Shown here: positions 51,762 to 62,467 of the stretch, piece after piece | Position numbering within the stretch: position 1 is the stretch's first letter | How the letters are laid out: each line of letters opens with the position of its first letter | Assembly (NCBI RefSeq): GCF_028389875.1 | Contig: NC_084702.1 | Coordinates: forward strand, 38,439,053-38,503,052 | DNA: 64,000 nt | Direction of reading: 5' to 3' | Source: Rhea pennata | Taxonomy: Eukaryota > Chordata > Aves > Rheiformes > Rheidae | Position numbers and translations under genes: made by a program | Notes under the pieces: model-generated | What the model was told of the DNA's origin: nothing | Databases searched by the model: none | What the model saw: the letters and a program-made list of their open reading frames with translations, nothing else

Positions 51762-51816
51762 AAAAAAAAAAAAAAAAAAAAAAAGTCAGAAAAGGTTAAA
51801 TTTTTTTTTTTTTTTT
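51762..51816. repeat. A23 … T16 fold-back
   Basis: Twenty-three A residues (51762-51784), a 16-nt spacer, then sixteen T residues (51801-51816). The two runs are complementary and can form a hairpin of up to 16 A-T pairs. Two tail-to-tail poly-A insertions or simple slippage could both explain it; neither flank shows a recognisable retroposon. Confidence 0.85.
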
Positions 51817-52239
51817 GAAATAAATCCATAGTAATACTAGCATGGCCACAAATAAAGAAATGTGAAGAAAAATTGAGAGTAATCCTAGAATAATACAAGA
51901 ATGATCCCAAACCAGAAATATTAGCGTAACATTGCCCACAAACTTAAGTGTTTTTTTTCATGAAGGACATTTCCTGAAGTTAATAAAGCATTCATTATTT
52001 TTAAAACGAAAGGTAAAACCATGTTGATTTTCAGTATTTCTAATGTTGCTAATGTTCCCCAAATAACATTCTTCTAATAAGTGAAAATCACAAACGAAAC
52101 TACGTACAAAACAATTGCTTCAAACAAGGCATGAACAAACTTGCTTTTTCTGCTACGCATTTTTGTTCTTAAACAGAATAAAATGCTACATGAAGAAAAC
52201 AATATTTGCTCTTGATTTTAGGTCAATAATCTCTATGTT

Positions 52240-52304
52240 TCAGAGGAGCACATTTAGGACATGCAGATAGTACAGACTGAGGTCCTGAAGTTTAACCTGC
52301 GCTG
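52240..52304 (-). CDS. Possible terminal coding exon, minus strand
   Basis: A very strong acceptor, a pyrimidine tract running TTTTTTTTCTTCTTTCCTTTACAG in essence (52305-52329), precedes a segment open in the phase with 2 nt at the start. It encodes about 20 residues (AQVKLQDLSLYYLHVLNVLL) and then TGA. The phase fits the segment ending at 55081, so it could be an alternative last exon of the putative unit descending from the CpG island. No family recognised. Confidence 0.2.
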
Positions 52305-52575
52305 CTGTAAAGGAAAGAAGAAAAAAAATCATCCTTAAGTTCTGTGAAATTGCTGTGGCACCATCGTAGCGTAGCACTGGAAAAGCAGACGTAAAAATCC
52401 TTGTTACGAGATACTTGCTGGGTATCACTGACCAGGAACTAACGCACACAGCGTTTGTCAACCCAAACAATTCAGTCAGACAAAATCTTCCAGGAAGAGA
52501 ATCACCTAAGTAGATGATGGAAGGGATTCATATGGGTCCCCTGTCTGTTAATTTGTTAAATATTCATCTCCCATT

Positions 52576-52597
52576 AAAAAAAAAGAGGGGGGGGGGG
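52576..52597. repeat. A9 run followed by G11 run
   Basis: Nine A, then GA, then eleven G residues: all-purine on the plus strand. Long G runs are rare in such AT-rich sequence and are prone to slippage. Confidence 0.85.
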
Positions 52598-52619
52598 AAC
52601 TGTATGAAAACAGCTGCAG

Positions 52620-52643
52620 AATCAAGTTTAGCTAAACTTGATT
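52620..52643. repeat. Perfect 24-bp palindrome
   Basis: The 24 bases centred between 52631 and 52632 equal their own reverse complement exactly (each half AATCAAGTTTAG). A perfect palindrome of this size is expected by chance about 0.004 times in 64 kb (64000 times 4 to the power -12). It lies 23 bases after the G11 run. It could be a cruciform-prone site, a dimeric protein-binding site or a replication-generated inverted duplication. Confidence 0.9.
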
Positions 52644-53542
52644 TTGGATGTGTGGGGAAACAGACCACGATTAATTTGCCATTTCTTTAAAAGAGAAGGA
52701 AAAATTTCAGTAGACTCTCCACTGCCGAAAGCAGACATACACCCTTTTTCCCCCAACATCTGGATAATACTCTTTTCATATCCACCTTTCTTACTCTTAA
52801 GGAAAAAAAGTTGTATAATTCAAAATTACTTATGTTTTTAGAAAATTAGAATTTTGGTTTTCATGTCTTCCCTGCTATCTTTTCTTCTAATTAAAACAAC
52901 ATAGAAAGACCAGAATATGAACTTTTCTGTAAAATCAGGTACAATATTTCAAAGCAAAACATTTTTAATTATTTGATTTTTTAAACTTTTGTTGATTACT
53001 TTGATAAAAATCTAATCTTAAAAAGTTTAATCTCAAAATTTGCTTTCAGGGAGAAAAATACAGAGATATTGTGCTACACTGTCTTACACGTTCTAGTGTT
53101 TTGCTAAAGTAGTAGGAAAAGAAGACTTGTCCTCAAAAAGAATGGGTTCCTGTTCACATCAACAGATTAAGTGAACAATTACTAAGAGAAAATACAGCCA
53201 AGCACTTGCTGTTCTGTCACCCAGAATTTCAAACATTATTGCTTACTTTATTTTTATGAGATATACACGGGAGTTTTTCTAATTTGTACTTATAAAAATC
53301 ACTAAATCTTCAGCATTTTAGCTATGCTGCAATACTAGCAAATAACAGGAATAATCTAATTTAAAATGGTGGCAGATTTCAGTGAACGTTTACTGTTTAA
53401 ATTTTAATATTTAATACTATCTAAAATGTACAATTAAATCTGCCTTTAAATAGTTTTCCCTGCACACAGATAAGTTATGCATGCTCTGTGTTAAAATACA
53501 CAAAGCAAAAATGCCAATGGAGCCTTCCTTGCATTTTCCAGC

Positions 53543-53690
53543 TCACAACATGCCCTTTGCAGTGACCAGTGAGCAGTCATAAGCGACATCAGCAGGCTCA
53601 GCTATCTCAGTCAAGTTTTGAAGGATTTGTGGCACCTTCACATCAAAACACACTGTTTTCTCAGTCTTAAGGTCATAGATCATACTCAGC
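53543..53690 (-). CDS. Unrecognised protein-like open frame
   Basis: The minus strand is open for 48 codons up to TGA, starting just after a TAA and a possible acceptor (AACTAAAATAG, preceded by a pyrimidine-rich zone with no intervening AG). An internal ATG in good context (AGTATGA) would give a 46-residue small protein beginning MIYDLKTEKTVCFDVKV and containing PADVAYDC. The composition (mixed charged, hydrophobic and Cys residues, no low complexity) is more protein-like than other frames nearby. As an exon it would need a phase-2 partner, which the segment at 55081 does not supply. A possible GTGAGC donor overlaps the stop. It may be a real exon, a small ORF, or a relic of an old coding insertion. 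Confidence 0.2.
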
Positions 53691-54535
53691 CTATTTTAGT
53701 TCATCGCCGTTTCAGTAATAACATGGTGTGAAGCAAAGGGACGAGATCATGAGATGAGATTGAAGCAGGATGGTAGACAGCTGTCACTCAAAACACAAGA
53801 AGAAACCTTTGCAATGTTCAATTAACACTGACCAGAAAAAGGGATAAATTAAGCAACCTTCTTCACAAAAAACAGTTTTTAACTCTGAAAAACCCATTTG
53901 TACCCCACAGGCACATTGTGAATAATACATAGCTTTTCTAAAAAAATGGCATATTGTTTATGTCGCTCTCCTACCTGAAGGATATTAGAAAAACAAGACT
54001 TCTGCCTTGCTGGAAGAAAAAAGTCAAAACCAAGATGATAGGCTTTTTATCACACCTGCAAAGACACATACACAAGGAACGCAAAGAAAATCATCTGTTC
54101 AAGAAACGAATTTCTGAAGCAGGGGGCCTTAAGTTAAGGATTTTAGACAACGAATTTTTCATGAAAAGTTCAAATAAGCAAAACATAACTCTACTTTTCT
54201 TTGGAAACGATTTAGCCAGATGTGTAATGTATTTACTTAGCTCCTTCCCTGTCTAGTTACTCTGTACTGGTAGATGGTGACTTCTCAGTAACAGGTAAGA
54301 CCGACAGTCTAGGAATGGAAAAAGTCTCCGTGAAAACAGCAATTAAAATTGGGTAGTAAAATACACTAGTATAAAACAGCATCTCTCCTTGGCTCCTCAG
54401 AAAAAATTGCTAACACTATATATAAGCAGTTTAAAACAGTATTTTGGGATTGTGCAAGTCTCCGGTACAATCTGTGCTGTGTCAGATGTCACATTAAGAT
54501 GATAATATTGGAGAAAATGGGTCCCCCTTCAGAGC

Positions 54536-54591
54536 TCATCTCAGCAGCTCCTGTTCTCTCAAGAACAGGATTGCTAAGACTGCGCCATAGT
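54536..54591 (-). CDS. Possible 3' exon, minus strand
   Basis: A very strong acceptor (CTCTCTCTTTTTTTAG) opens a segment that continues in frame from the exon-like segment at 55081-55324 (G plus AC gives Asp). It encodes YGAVLAILFLREQELLR and then TGA. The implied intron would be about 490 nt. An alternative phase is open further, to a TGA about 40 codons past the acceptor. No polyadenylation signal was pinned down. The family is unknown. Confidence 0.22.
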
Positions 54592-55080
54592 CTAAAAAAA
54601 GAGAGAGAGAAATAGAAAACTTCTCACAACCAAGTGAATAATAAACTGAAACTGATTGATCCATCAAGGCTCCTCTTTGAACTATGTCATGTGAATGCTG
54701 AGGCAGGGATGTAACAGACAAGCTAAAAAGAAAAAAAAATCCAAAGGGAAAAAAGCACTCAAGCAAAAACAAACAAAAAATAGATTAATACTTTTATAAC
54801 AGCATGACATACAGGAATAAATCCATGCCGTCTAAGGGAACTTAACTGAAATAGAGATGTACTGCATCGCAACTGGCACACCTCATTAGAATCAGAAAGC
54901 TGAGGATTTGACAAAAAGTAAAAATCATTGTAAAACTTCCATCATCACTCAAGTTAATCCAATCAACTAATCCCACAGATTTCTTTATCTATGTAGTTTT
55001 ATAGGTCAGATTCCCAGGTTCAGACAATTTCACAATTATCTCCTTAAAAGCAAGCAGAGAAGCACTAAGCGTCTGTGTAC

Positions 55081-55324
55081 CTGGGGAACGGAGGTGCAGA
55101 GGAATTAAGTGCCCAACAATATATAAAATTTCATCGCAAGACCTACAGCTTATCCACGATCTTTCAAGACGCAGCCTCGTATCTAGATCGCTGCTTCTCC
55201 AGGACACTGACGTAACATACTGGCTGATGTTGCCACCGCAGCTGGAGAGCAGCAGATCACCCCACTCCTGCAACGACTTAACGGCGTTCTTGGGAACTAC
55301 TCCGTGAGACAGGGCAATTTCTCC
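55081..55324 (-). CDS. Putative internal coding exon, minus strand
   Basis: A 244-nt segment between an acceptor (CCTCTGGTGTTACAG) and a donor (CCCCAG/GTACAC). It is open throughout in phase 0: 81 codons plus 1 nt. It has locally raised G+C, retained CpGs and a codon mix that looks coding (CTG, CAG, AGC and GTG are frequent). The peptide contains LSSCGGNISQYVTSVSW and a CRSC motif; no domain is recognised and no signal peptide or membrane span is evident. Position and phase fit an exon 3 downstream of 56109-56298, and its end phase fits the acceptors at 54591 and 52304. The alternative is a CpG-rich non-coding element that is open by chance. Confidence 0.28.
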
Positions 55325-55445
55325 CTGTAACACCAGAGGATCACAATCAGCTAAAATCGACTGGCTGACGTTGTTGTAACATTTCTATTCAAAAGCCTTC
55401 CTTCCTGACCCAGCCAACGTGAGGCGCCGAAGGTGCGGGTGGTGC

Positions 55446-55470
55446 CGCCTGCCCTTCGAACGGGCAGGCG
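55446..55470. repeat. GC-rich inverted repeat (9-bp stem)
   Basis: CGCCTGCCC and GGGCAGGCG flank a 7-base loop TTCGAAC. The loop resembles a tRNA T-loop, but the stem is too long, its closing pair is wrong and no other tRNA arms are present, so it is not called a tRNA. Confidence 0.7.
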
Positions 55471-56108
55471 TGAGAAGGGAGTAGCTTCCAGGTTCCAGCA
55501 GGACAGCTCAAATAAACTTCTCAGAAGAAAACAAAAATTGCAGTGCTTGATCAGCAGGCAGAATTCTCTAAACAACGTTTCTTGCCACATGCTGCCTACT
55601 AGTTCAGTCAGACTGCTATTTGTTTAACTTCCGTGCCACGGAGCCTTCCTTTCCTCGACTCATTTCTGTGTTCTGCTAAAAGAAAAATACAAACCTCCCA
55701 AATTACATTTCATTCACAGTGCTTCCGACTCTGTCGGTGACTTGCCAGCCTGCAGACTTATAAAATAGATGACACAAACAGATTAAATTACCAGTTTTAT
55801 AACTCATTTTCCCTAAAATCATAATTATTTAAGTGTATATACAGTATATACAGACATGAAATACACAGAGAAGGAAACATTAAATAAAAAGGGATTTAAT
55901 AGTAATGACTCCTTTGTAGCTATTGTTTCCTTACGAGACAGATCTGCGTTAGCTGTTACTAATGAAGCGCTACACAGATAGGAAGAACATCTGATTAGTG
56001 CCCAATATTCCAGCTCTGTGTATGGACACTGTTAGAACTCATTTGTCTTCGTACATGTCTTTCAGAAGGAATCCACAAATAAAATATGTCTTCATGTGAA
56101 AGACTTAC

Positions 56109-56298
56109 CATAAATATAAAAGAAACAGAAATTGTGGGGGAATTACACATCTCATTCCAGCTAGAATGTCCTTTAAACATGCCTAACATCCATAGTACGG
56201 AGGAGTGAGCACCATTTTCAAAATCTGGGCTGCTGAAAGCTTTTACATAGAAAGTTACTGCATTAGAATTTATTACTGTCACAGTTGGAGTCATTTAG
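56109..56298 (-). ncRNA. Putative spliced exon (lncRNA or 5' coding exon)
   Basis: This is the best-defined exon-like segment in the window. It has a strong acceptor (ATATTTTTTTTCCAG) and a near-consensus donor (TTATG/GTAAGT), 190 nt apart. In the one long open phase a TAA lies directly before an ATG, so any translation would start in this exon; 62 codons are open to the donor and end in phase 0. The start context is weak. It lies 1.4 kb from the minus-strand donor in the CpG island, consistent with an exon 2. No domain was recognised, so a non-coding RNA exon is as likely as a coding one; it is typed as ncRNA for that reason. Confidence 0.33.
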
Positions 56299-56924
56299 CT
56301 GGAAAAAAAATATAAACTTAGCTTTTATAGCAATTACTTTTATTCTTCAGAAATCTTTCTCTGCAAGTTTCCTTTAGGAAGTTTCTTTTCTTTGGTGTGC
56401 CTTTTTTGAAATTCTGGCTAATTAATACTTTCTTCTTAGTAAAGTTTTAAGATCATGGCTCTACAGTAAGTTTCCCCAGTGCTTAACCTGTAGTAAGTAT
56501 TAGCAAGCTACTACTTTATGAATTTAAAAATAATTAAAGGCAATTACACTTGTCAAATCAATGAGAAAAAGCACATTATCTATTTTTAAGCTGTTTTGCC
56601 CACCACTTAACGTGATTTAATGTAAGCAGAATTATGTATGTACTTAATATGAGCGGTAAGAACTATGAAATAAAAAGGGACACAGGAACAATGACTATAT
56701 ATTAAATGTGAAGCAGTTTATTTTTAATTTATAGATTTAATATACCAGACTAAGATGATATACCATCTCACATTTAAGTACTTACGCTACCCTCAGTTGT
56801 ACTAATAATCACCTAAATCTTGCTGTTTACATCCACTGAATCTCATTTGTGTTTTAAACACTTATTCCTGGGAGTGGGAAAAAAATAAATAACTAACCCC
56901 CCCTCCCCCAAACTGTATTTTTTC

Positions 56925-57260
56925 CCCTGCCCGTACTCCCAGCGAACTTTGCCTGCAGCCGGCGCCTGCCACCCACGCGATGACTAACAGGAAGCCGAAG
57001 CTGCGCTGGGTGCTGTGGGTTTCCCTTGCTGTCAGGATACATGGCAATTTAGGAGTCGTTTCCAAATTAATCTGCACGAAGACACCGGCCGTGGGCAGGC
57101 AGCATCTGACAGACTCAAAACCAGAACGGAGCGGTATCACTAACCCGTCAGAAAATTTTCTCCCCCTCCAAACTCAGCTCTGATAATAATCTTTCCTACC
57201 CCTTGGTCTAGAACATAATCCGTTTCCCCCCTTTGCTTATTAATGTCATATTTCTTCGTT
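56925..57260. other. CpG island shore
   Basis: Transitional zone with about a dozen CpGs, mostly in 56.93-57.06 kb (CCGGCGCC, CACGCGATG, GCCGAAGC), falling off toward 57.26 kb where the dense core starts. Confidence 0.5.
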
Positions 57261-57663
57261 TTCCCTGCTGCGGTTTCAAAGCAGCGGTGCCACGACGCAG
57301 CCAAAAGCCGGCCGGAGCGCGCGGGGCACGCGGCTGCGTGGACGGGGAGGGAGACGCTGCCGCGGGGCAGAGCGCGAGGCCCCGAGGCGGCGGGCGGCGG
57401 AGGCGCGGGCTCCCCGCTCTCTCGCCCGCCGGGCAGCGCCGCGGCTGCCCGCCGGGCGCGGGACCCACCTACGCGCTCCGCTGTCGGCCCTGCGACCTCT
57501 CGCCGTTCCCGTAAGCAAATCCGTCAGCGGAAACCGGTCACCCACAGCTTCGCGACCGGCGCCCGCCCGCCCACCCGCCTCGAGGCGGCGAGCGGAGGGG
57601 AAGGGCCAGCGCAGGGCCTGTGCTAAGTTAACTATTTTAGGCTCAACCATTGATCGTCTCTAT

Positions 57664-57671
57664 TTTCGCGC
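57664..57671 (+). promoter_or_regulatory. E2F-like site TTTCGCGC
   Basis: An exact match to the E2F consensus TTTSGCGC, between the dense CpG core and the minus-strand donor. E2F sites in CpG-island promoters are associated with cell-cycle or replication genes; a single site is only suggestive. Confidence 0.4.
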
Positions 57672-57734
57672 TTACAGCAGCGAACAATATCAAGCCGAAA
57701 TGGCAATTTGCTGTGTCAGAGTAACATCACTCAC

Positions 57735-57960
57735 CAGGAGGAAGCTCTAGCGAATGCAGCTACGGACAAGTGCCCTCCGACATCGGCAGCCCTACCGATC
57801 CACCACGTCTTTAGTAGCGAAGCATCCTTGAACTATTGCGGTTGGGGCGGACGGAAGCGGATTTTTACCAGCAGCCCCCCTGCACTTTACAGGTGCTTGG
57901 GGAACGGTGCTGCGCTGCTTACGGCGTGCAGGGAACAGTTACGTGTTCACTCGCAGCGAA
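57735..57960 (-). ncRNA. Putative first exon of minus-strand unit
   Basis: The donor side is defined: GTGAGT begins at 57734 reading downward, after CTCCTG. The 5' end is unknown and the coordinate given is only a guess within the island. The segment has many CpGs and the Sp1-like site. If joined to 56109-56298 it would be untranslated in the longest frame, because an in-frame TAA precedes the ATG in that exon. Confidence 0.22.
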
Positions 57961-59710
57961 TTTCCAGGGGCCACAAACAATTCCAGAAGGTCTTGAGGTA
58001 ACATACTGCCTCCAAGTCACACGGCGGGAACCTCTAGCTTAAACCGTTTTAAGGCTGCCAAAGTCTCTCAGGAGGTGCTGCTGGCAAGCTATACTAAAAC
58101 TATTAACTCTAAAACCCGAGCAGAACACAGAGCAATTTGTTACCCTGTTTTATCTTGTATGCACTGCATCCTAAAGCCAACATTTTTGTGTGTCTCTTGC
58201 TTCTCCTGCACATTCTGAGAGCCAAAAACAATAAAAGTGCCATATGGCCCATGTACCATGTTTATAAAAATGTTTTTGGCAGTTTCTTCTGAAGAAGTAG
58301 TATTGTGGATGGAATTTGTGTTCTGGCACCGGTTATTAAGTTCTAAAACACAGAAATTCAAAACATGAAATATGGAGTTACAGGCTTTGCTTCCTGCACT
58401 TCAAAAATTTGTTCTCCATAGTCTGTAATACTTTCCAAAAACCCATTTACCTGTTTCCTATGTGGTGGTTCTTGTACTGCTTAATGGAGAGCCCCTCACC
58501 ATAGCTTATTCACAAAAAGGGCTTCCAGGTAAACATAGGAGAGGCTCAACAATGATTAGAGTTTCATATATGACAGTAATTAGTTGCATTACCTTGTGTT
58601 TTAAAACAAACTCAAATAATTTTGTATGCAAAAACAGTGATAGTGTGCTCTCTACATACAAGCATACATTCATGTTGAATCGTTTCAATAAGATACTGTT
58701 AAAATCCATCTAAAGGAACAGATTTTCAATCAATTCCTTCAGTCATATTCTAAAAGTACAAACCTAGCATCTTTGAAATCATTAGCAGTTTTTTCCATCA
58801 ACTTCAGCAGGGCCAGGATAAATAATAATTGAATGTTGAGTAGTGAATAACACTTCAATACTACTCTCTTAATACAAGGATTAAATAATACACTGGGCTC
58901 CGACAGACTTTCAGTAAACACACTTTCAGCGCAGGCATCTTTAAGAACACACATCAATGATGTTATTTAGTACTTATAGTGTTACGTTCTGGAAAGATTT
59001 TTTTAGAAACAGAACAGGAATGATGACCTAAGCGCCCCATATAGGAAAACAGATCCAGAAAAGCAAGAAATCAATAGGGAAAAGCAACCAATTCTACTTC
59101 TCCTAACACATCAGTTCTGCCCTGATTTATACAAATGTAGCAAAGGGTGGCATTCTGATGATGAAACTTCCTATCTGGTATATTTTACACTTATTTATTT
59201 CCACTTATAGCACAGCTTTCAAACTTCTTGGCAGTGCTGACTGTTGCAAAATGTAACAAGCTTAAAATTGGGACAACTTGAAAATATTCACAAACTTTAT
59301 ACATGCATTTTTGTTTGTTTTTTTCCTCTTTTTTCCTAACTTCTCAACTCTGATAGAAAACTGGATGGACAAATGACGACTTTATAGCTAGAGTGCCTCT
59401 GGGCAGTAAGCTTACTTAAACTATATTGGTTATTTTCACTTCTGCCTCATTATGTTATTAGATTCTGACTCTTGAAGCAAAAATTTACACTAATTTACTA
59501 CAATATTATTGCAAATAGAAAAACTTTTTATTATGACTTTGACTGTTCCATTTAATGATTGAGTTTTAAATTATTCATCCTGGAGAATACATAGCTATAA
59601 AACACCATTTTAAGTTTTGTTTGCAAAAGGAATTCCAACATTTAGGTAAGAACAAATATCAGTGCGGAGTCTTACCTTGCCAATTCATGCACTTAATACT
59701 TGTCTTTAAT

Positions 59711-59748
59711 AATATAAATAATATATATTTATATATACTCTATATTTT
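59711..59748. repeat. AT-rich (TA)n simple sequence
   Basis: Interrupted AATA and TATA units over about 38 bp. Confidence 0.7.
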
Positions 59749-61110
59749 TCCTGACAGACCTCTGCCTTACTATATGAAATTTTCAAGTAACTGACTCAAG
59801 TTGGCGGACTTTGAAAACACACTATTGCTTCAGACCTCCAAGTTCTTCAGTACTTTACAAGTCTGATTTTTTTTGGCTGTTTATAGAATATCCACAGATA
59901 TTTTATTAATAAAATTCCAGATAACCAAGGCCATTTAAACTACCATTGTTAATAGTCACATAGAAGATAGTTCTGTGGGTACCAATTACTACAGGTCTGC
60001 ACACTGGTTTCTGGGACTGTTTATGTCCTGTCAAGGGAAGGATGTCCAGCTGCTACTCCCTTCCCGTCATACTCCAATGCCTTCCACGTTCATAAAACCC
60101 CAAAACAGCAGTGCTCCGAAATGCAGGGAGATCACACTCTCTTTAGAGAAGAACCAAACTCCAGCTAAACAGCAGTCCTAGAAGCTCTCTCTCTGCTAAG
60201 CAGAATCAACGTCACATCCACAATTATTCTGGAAACACCTTTTTGTTTCTAATTTTAAGATACAGCCTGCTTCTGAAAGAATAACAATCGTCTGCCTACA
60301 GCTCTGAGACCAAAACGTCTCTGAGGGTAACTGCACCAGGCCTGCAAAAATCATCAGAAAAATTGCCAGTGTGTTAACAAAACTAGTCCTTTTCTCTCTT
60401 TTCATTGTTTTCTGAGGTGCATTAGTCTAAATTCAGTGTTGGCAAGCTAGCAGACCATTTTCCTTGTCTCTTTAGATTAGCATAATACCTCTATTATATT
60501 ACATTTTTTTCAATTAATCTGGGTTCTATTTGAATGAAAAATCAGCATTCTTTGTATGATATGAATGACAGGAGATATCATTCAAGTTTATACAGGACTC
60601 TTGCATATTTACAGCAACATAGTGCTATCATTACACAAAAAATATTGTATTTAATTTTTACAGAAATTCATATGCTAGTGAGATTTGCTCTAGAACATAC
60701 TGTCAAATGAAAGAAGAAAATGAAAAAGCTCCATATGATTAAAGGAGTCCTGGTACACTGTCATTCAGGTTTACACTGCAGCATCTCTGTTGATCTCACA
60801 TTAGCTAGGAACTTGAGCAAACCTTCCGTGAAGCAGGTCCTTTTGCTATTTTTATGTATGTTTTTCTATTTAAAGGTGATGGGGGAATAATACAAATTTC
60901 ATGAGGTAAACTGAAATGTGTTACCATCTATCAGTGCAGTACATTTTGCTCATTTTCAGATCCATTACTGTCATTAGTAATTAGCAATTAGTAATCTCTT
61001 CCTATACATGCCAGAAGCTGAACTGAAGGATTAAGTTCTTAATTTTTGAAGCGGAAGCTTTGAGGAGAACATTCTGTGCTTTATATTGAATTTTTAAAGA
61101 TGTGATACTG

Positions 61111-61135
61111 TTCTAGTCTAGTAGTAGTCTAGTAG
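61111..61135. repeat. AGTCTAGTAG tandem duplication
   Basis: AGTCTAGTAGT followed by AGTCTAGTAGC, preceded by TTCT: an 11-bp duplication with one mismatch. Confidence 0.7.
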
Positions 61136-61878
61136 CTTACCTACAGAGTATCTGATGTTGCTTTGACACATGATTTCCTGTGACCAGCAAAAAGTAAAAA
61201 CTGGAGCAATGCACTCTTTGAAAAAACATTTTTTGGGATCATTTCAATACATCTGGGAAGCATGAACAGTGTTAGATTCTGCAGGAATCTGCTACATTTT
61301 TTGCAGCAGGTACTTTTATCTATGAACTCTCAAATAATTGTTGAAGTTATGAAAAAGCAAGAATTATTTCTGTTAAAAAGTATTTCAAACATAACAGTTT
61401 CCATTTTTTTAATACATACAGAAAAGCAGCTTGCAATGAAATAGACTTTTGAGCTCCCTAGATACGAGACTGTATTGACAAAGTGCTATAACACATGAAT
61501 GAAACCTTTAAACAAATAGGATTTAACACAGTTTTAACCTGATTTCTGACTTTGTCCTAACAAATCAATTGTACATGTATCTGTCACGTAGACAAACATT
61601 TGTCAACTCATTCAGGAAACTAAATCCCACATTTTAACGCTACTTTATATTGTTGGTGCAACATTAGAGGATATATCTGAAGACCAAGATTTCAGAACAT
61701 TGAGTCCATTTAAATTGAATTCAAGATTTAGTTCATAAAAAAGCCCTTTAAAAAGGGGGTAGGGGAGATGTAAATCCAAGTGAAATTCCTAGAGAGATAG
61801 CTGTCATTGATCACTTTTGGGAACACAGGAGTCTTTTCAACTGAAATAATTATGATGAAATTGCCAGACTGTTAAGAG

Positions 61879-61900
61879 GGATGTAATATAAATTACATCC
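61879..61900. repeat. Short hairpin, 9-bp stem
   Basis: GGATGTAAT and ATTACATCC separated by ATAA. Inverted repeats of this size are expected a few times by chance in a window this long. Confidence 0.6.
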
Positions 61901-62400
61901 AATCCAAAGCAAACAAGACCATCAGTGCATATTACAGTATCACATCTCTCTTTTAACATAAAGCACTCAACAATGAATATAGATTTGAGAAATCATGGGA
62001 AAAAAATCTAAATAGGCAATGAGTAGTCAAAACTACAACGTAATCACAAACAAATCTATAGACCAACCATTTTCTTTAACAACAAAAAAGAAAAACCAGT
62101 TCTTAAATCACACGTGGTCTTCACAAACGTTCCGTCTTAATCCACTTATAATACTTCAAAGTTATAATAGGGAGTGTCAGCCTTTCATGGAAATGGTAGA
62201 TCAGCTGGTCTCATGTAAACATAACCAGGCAAAAATGCTACAAATCCAAACTATGCCAGCTCCCAGCTGGTGCACTTACACAGATTTGCTACCCAGAAGG
62301 GATAGGGAGCGTAAGAAGCATAAAATCCTGGAAGAGATGCCTAAAAAGTTTCGGCTCAAGAGCAACCACGGCAAGACAGATTAAGGTTCTGGGTCTTCGC

Positions 62401-62445
62401 TGAGCTAAATCACTCACTGATGAGCTGATTGAGCTAAAACACTCA
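62401..62445. repeat. Direct repeat TGAGCTAAAxCACTCA
   Basis: Two 16-bp copies (62401-62416 and 62430-62445) differ at one base and are separated by 13 bp. Confidence 0.75.
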
Positions 62446-62467
62446 GTTGTTTTTGTTTGTATTTGAG

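Larger units (their letters stand above)
57261..58030. promoter_or_regulatory. CpG island, likely promoter
   Basis: The core 57271-57610 holds about 57 CpGs in 340 bp and is very GC-rich. The following 57661-58030 still has about two dozen. The rest of the window is CpG-depleted, so this segment has probably stayed unmethylated in the germ line, as promoters of broadly expressed vertebrate genes do. Signals on both strands: a minus-strand donor CTCCTG/GTGAGTGATG with the exon boundary at 57735, and a plus-strand donor TTCCC/GTAAGC at 57511. A Sp1-like GGGGCGG lies at 57844-57850 and an E2F-like TTTCGCGC at 57664-57671; no TATA box was noted. The direction of transcription is not settled; a bidirectional promoter is possible. 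Confidence 0.85.
58031..62400. other. AT-rich flank, no gene seen
   Basis: No recognisable gene or mobile element. Open frames of 60-85 codons occur on both strands and overlap each other. Small repeats in this stretch are listed separately. Confidence 0.45.

Noticed and set aside
55446..55470. tRNA T-arm-like hairpin (loop TTCGAAC)
   Set aside because: The stem is 9 bp instead of 5, the closing pair is inverted relative to tRNA, and no acceptor, D or anticodon arms are present.
57243..57650. Open frames of 86-127 codons on both strands in the CpG island core
   Set aside because: GC-rich DNA has few stop codons. The peptides are Ala/Arg/Gly/Pro low complexity and overlap on both strands, so they are composition artefacts.
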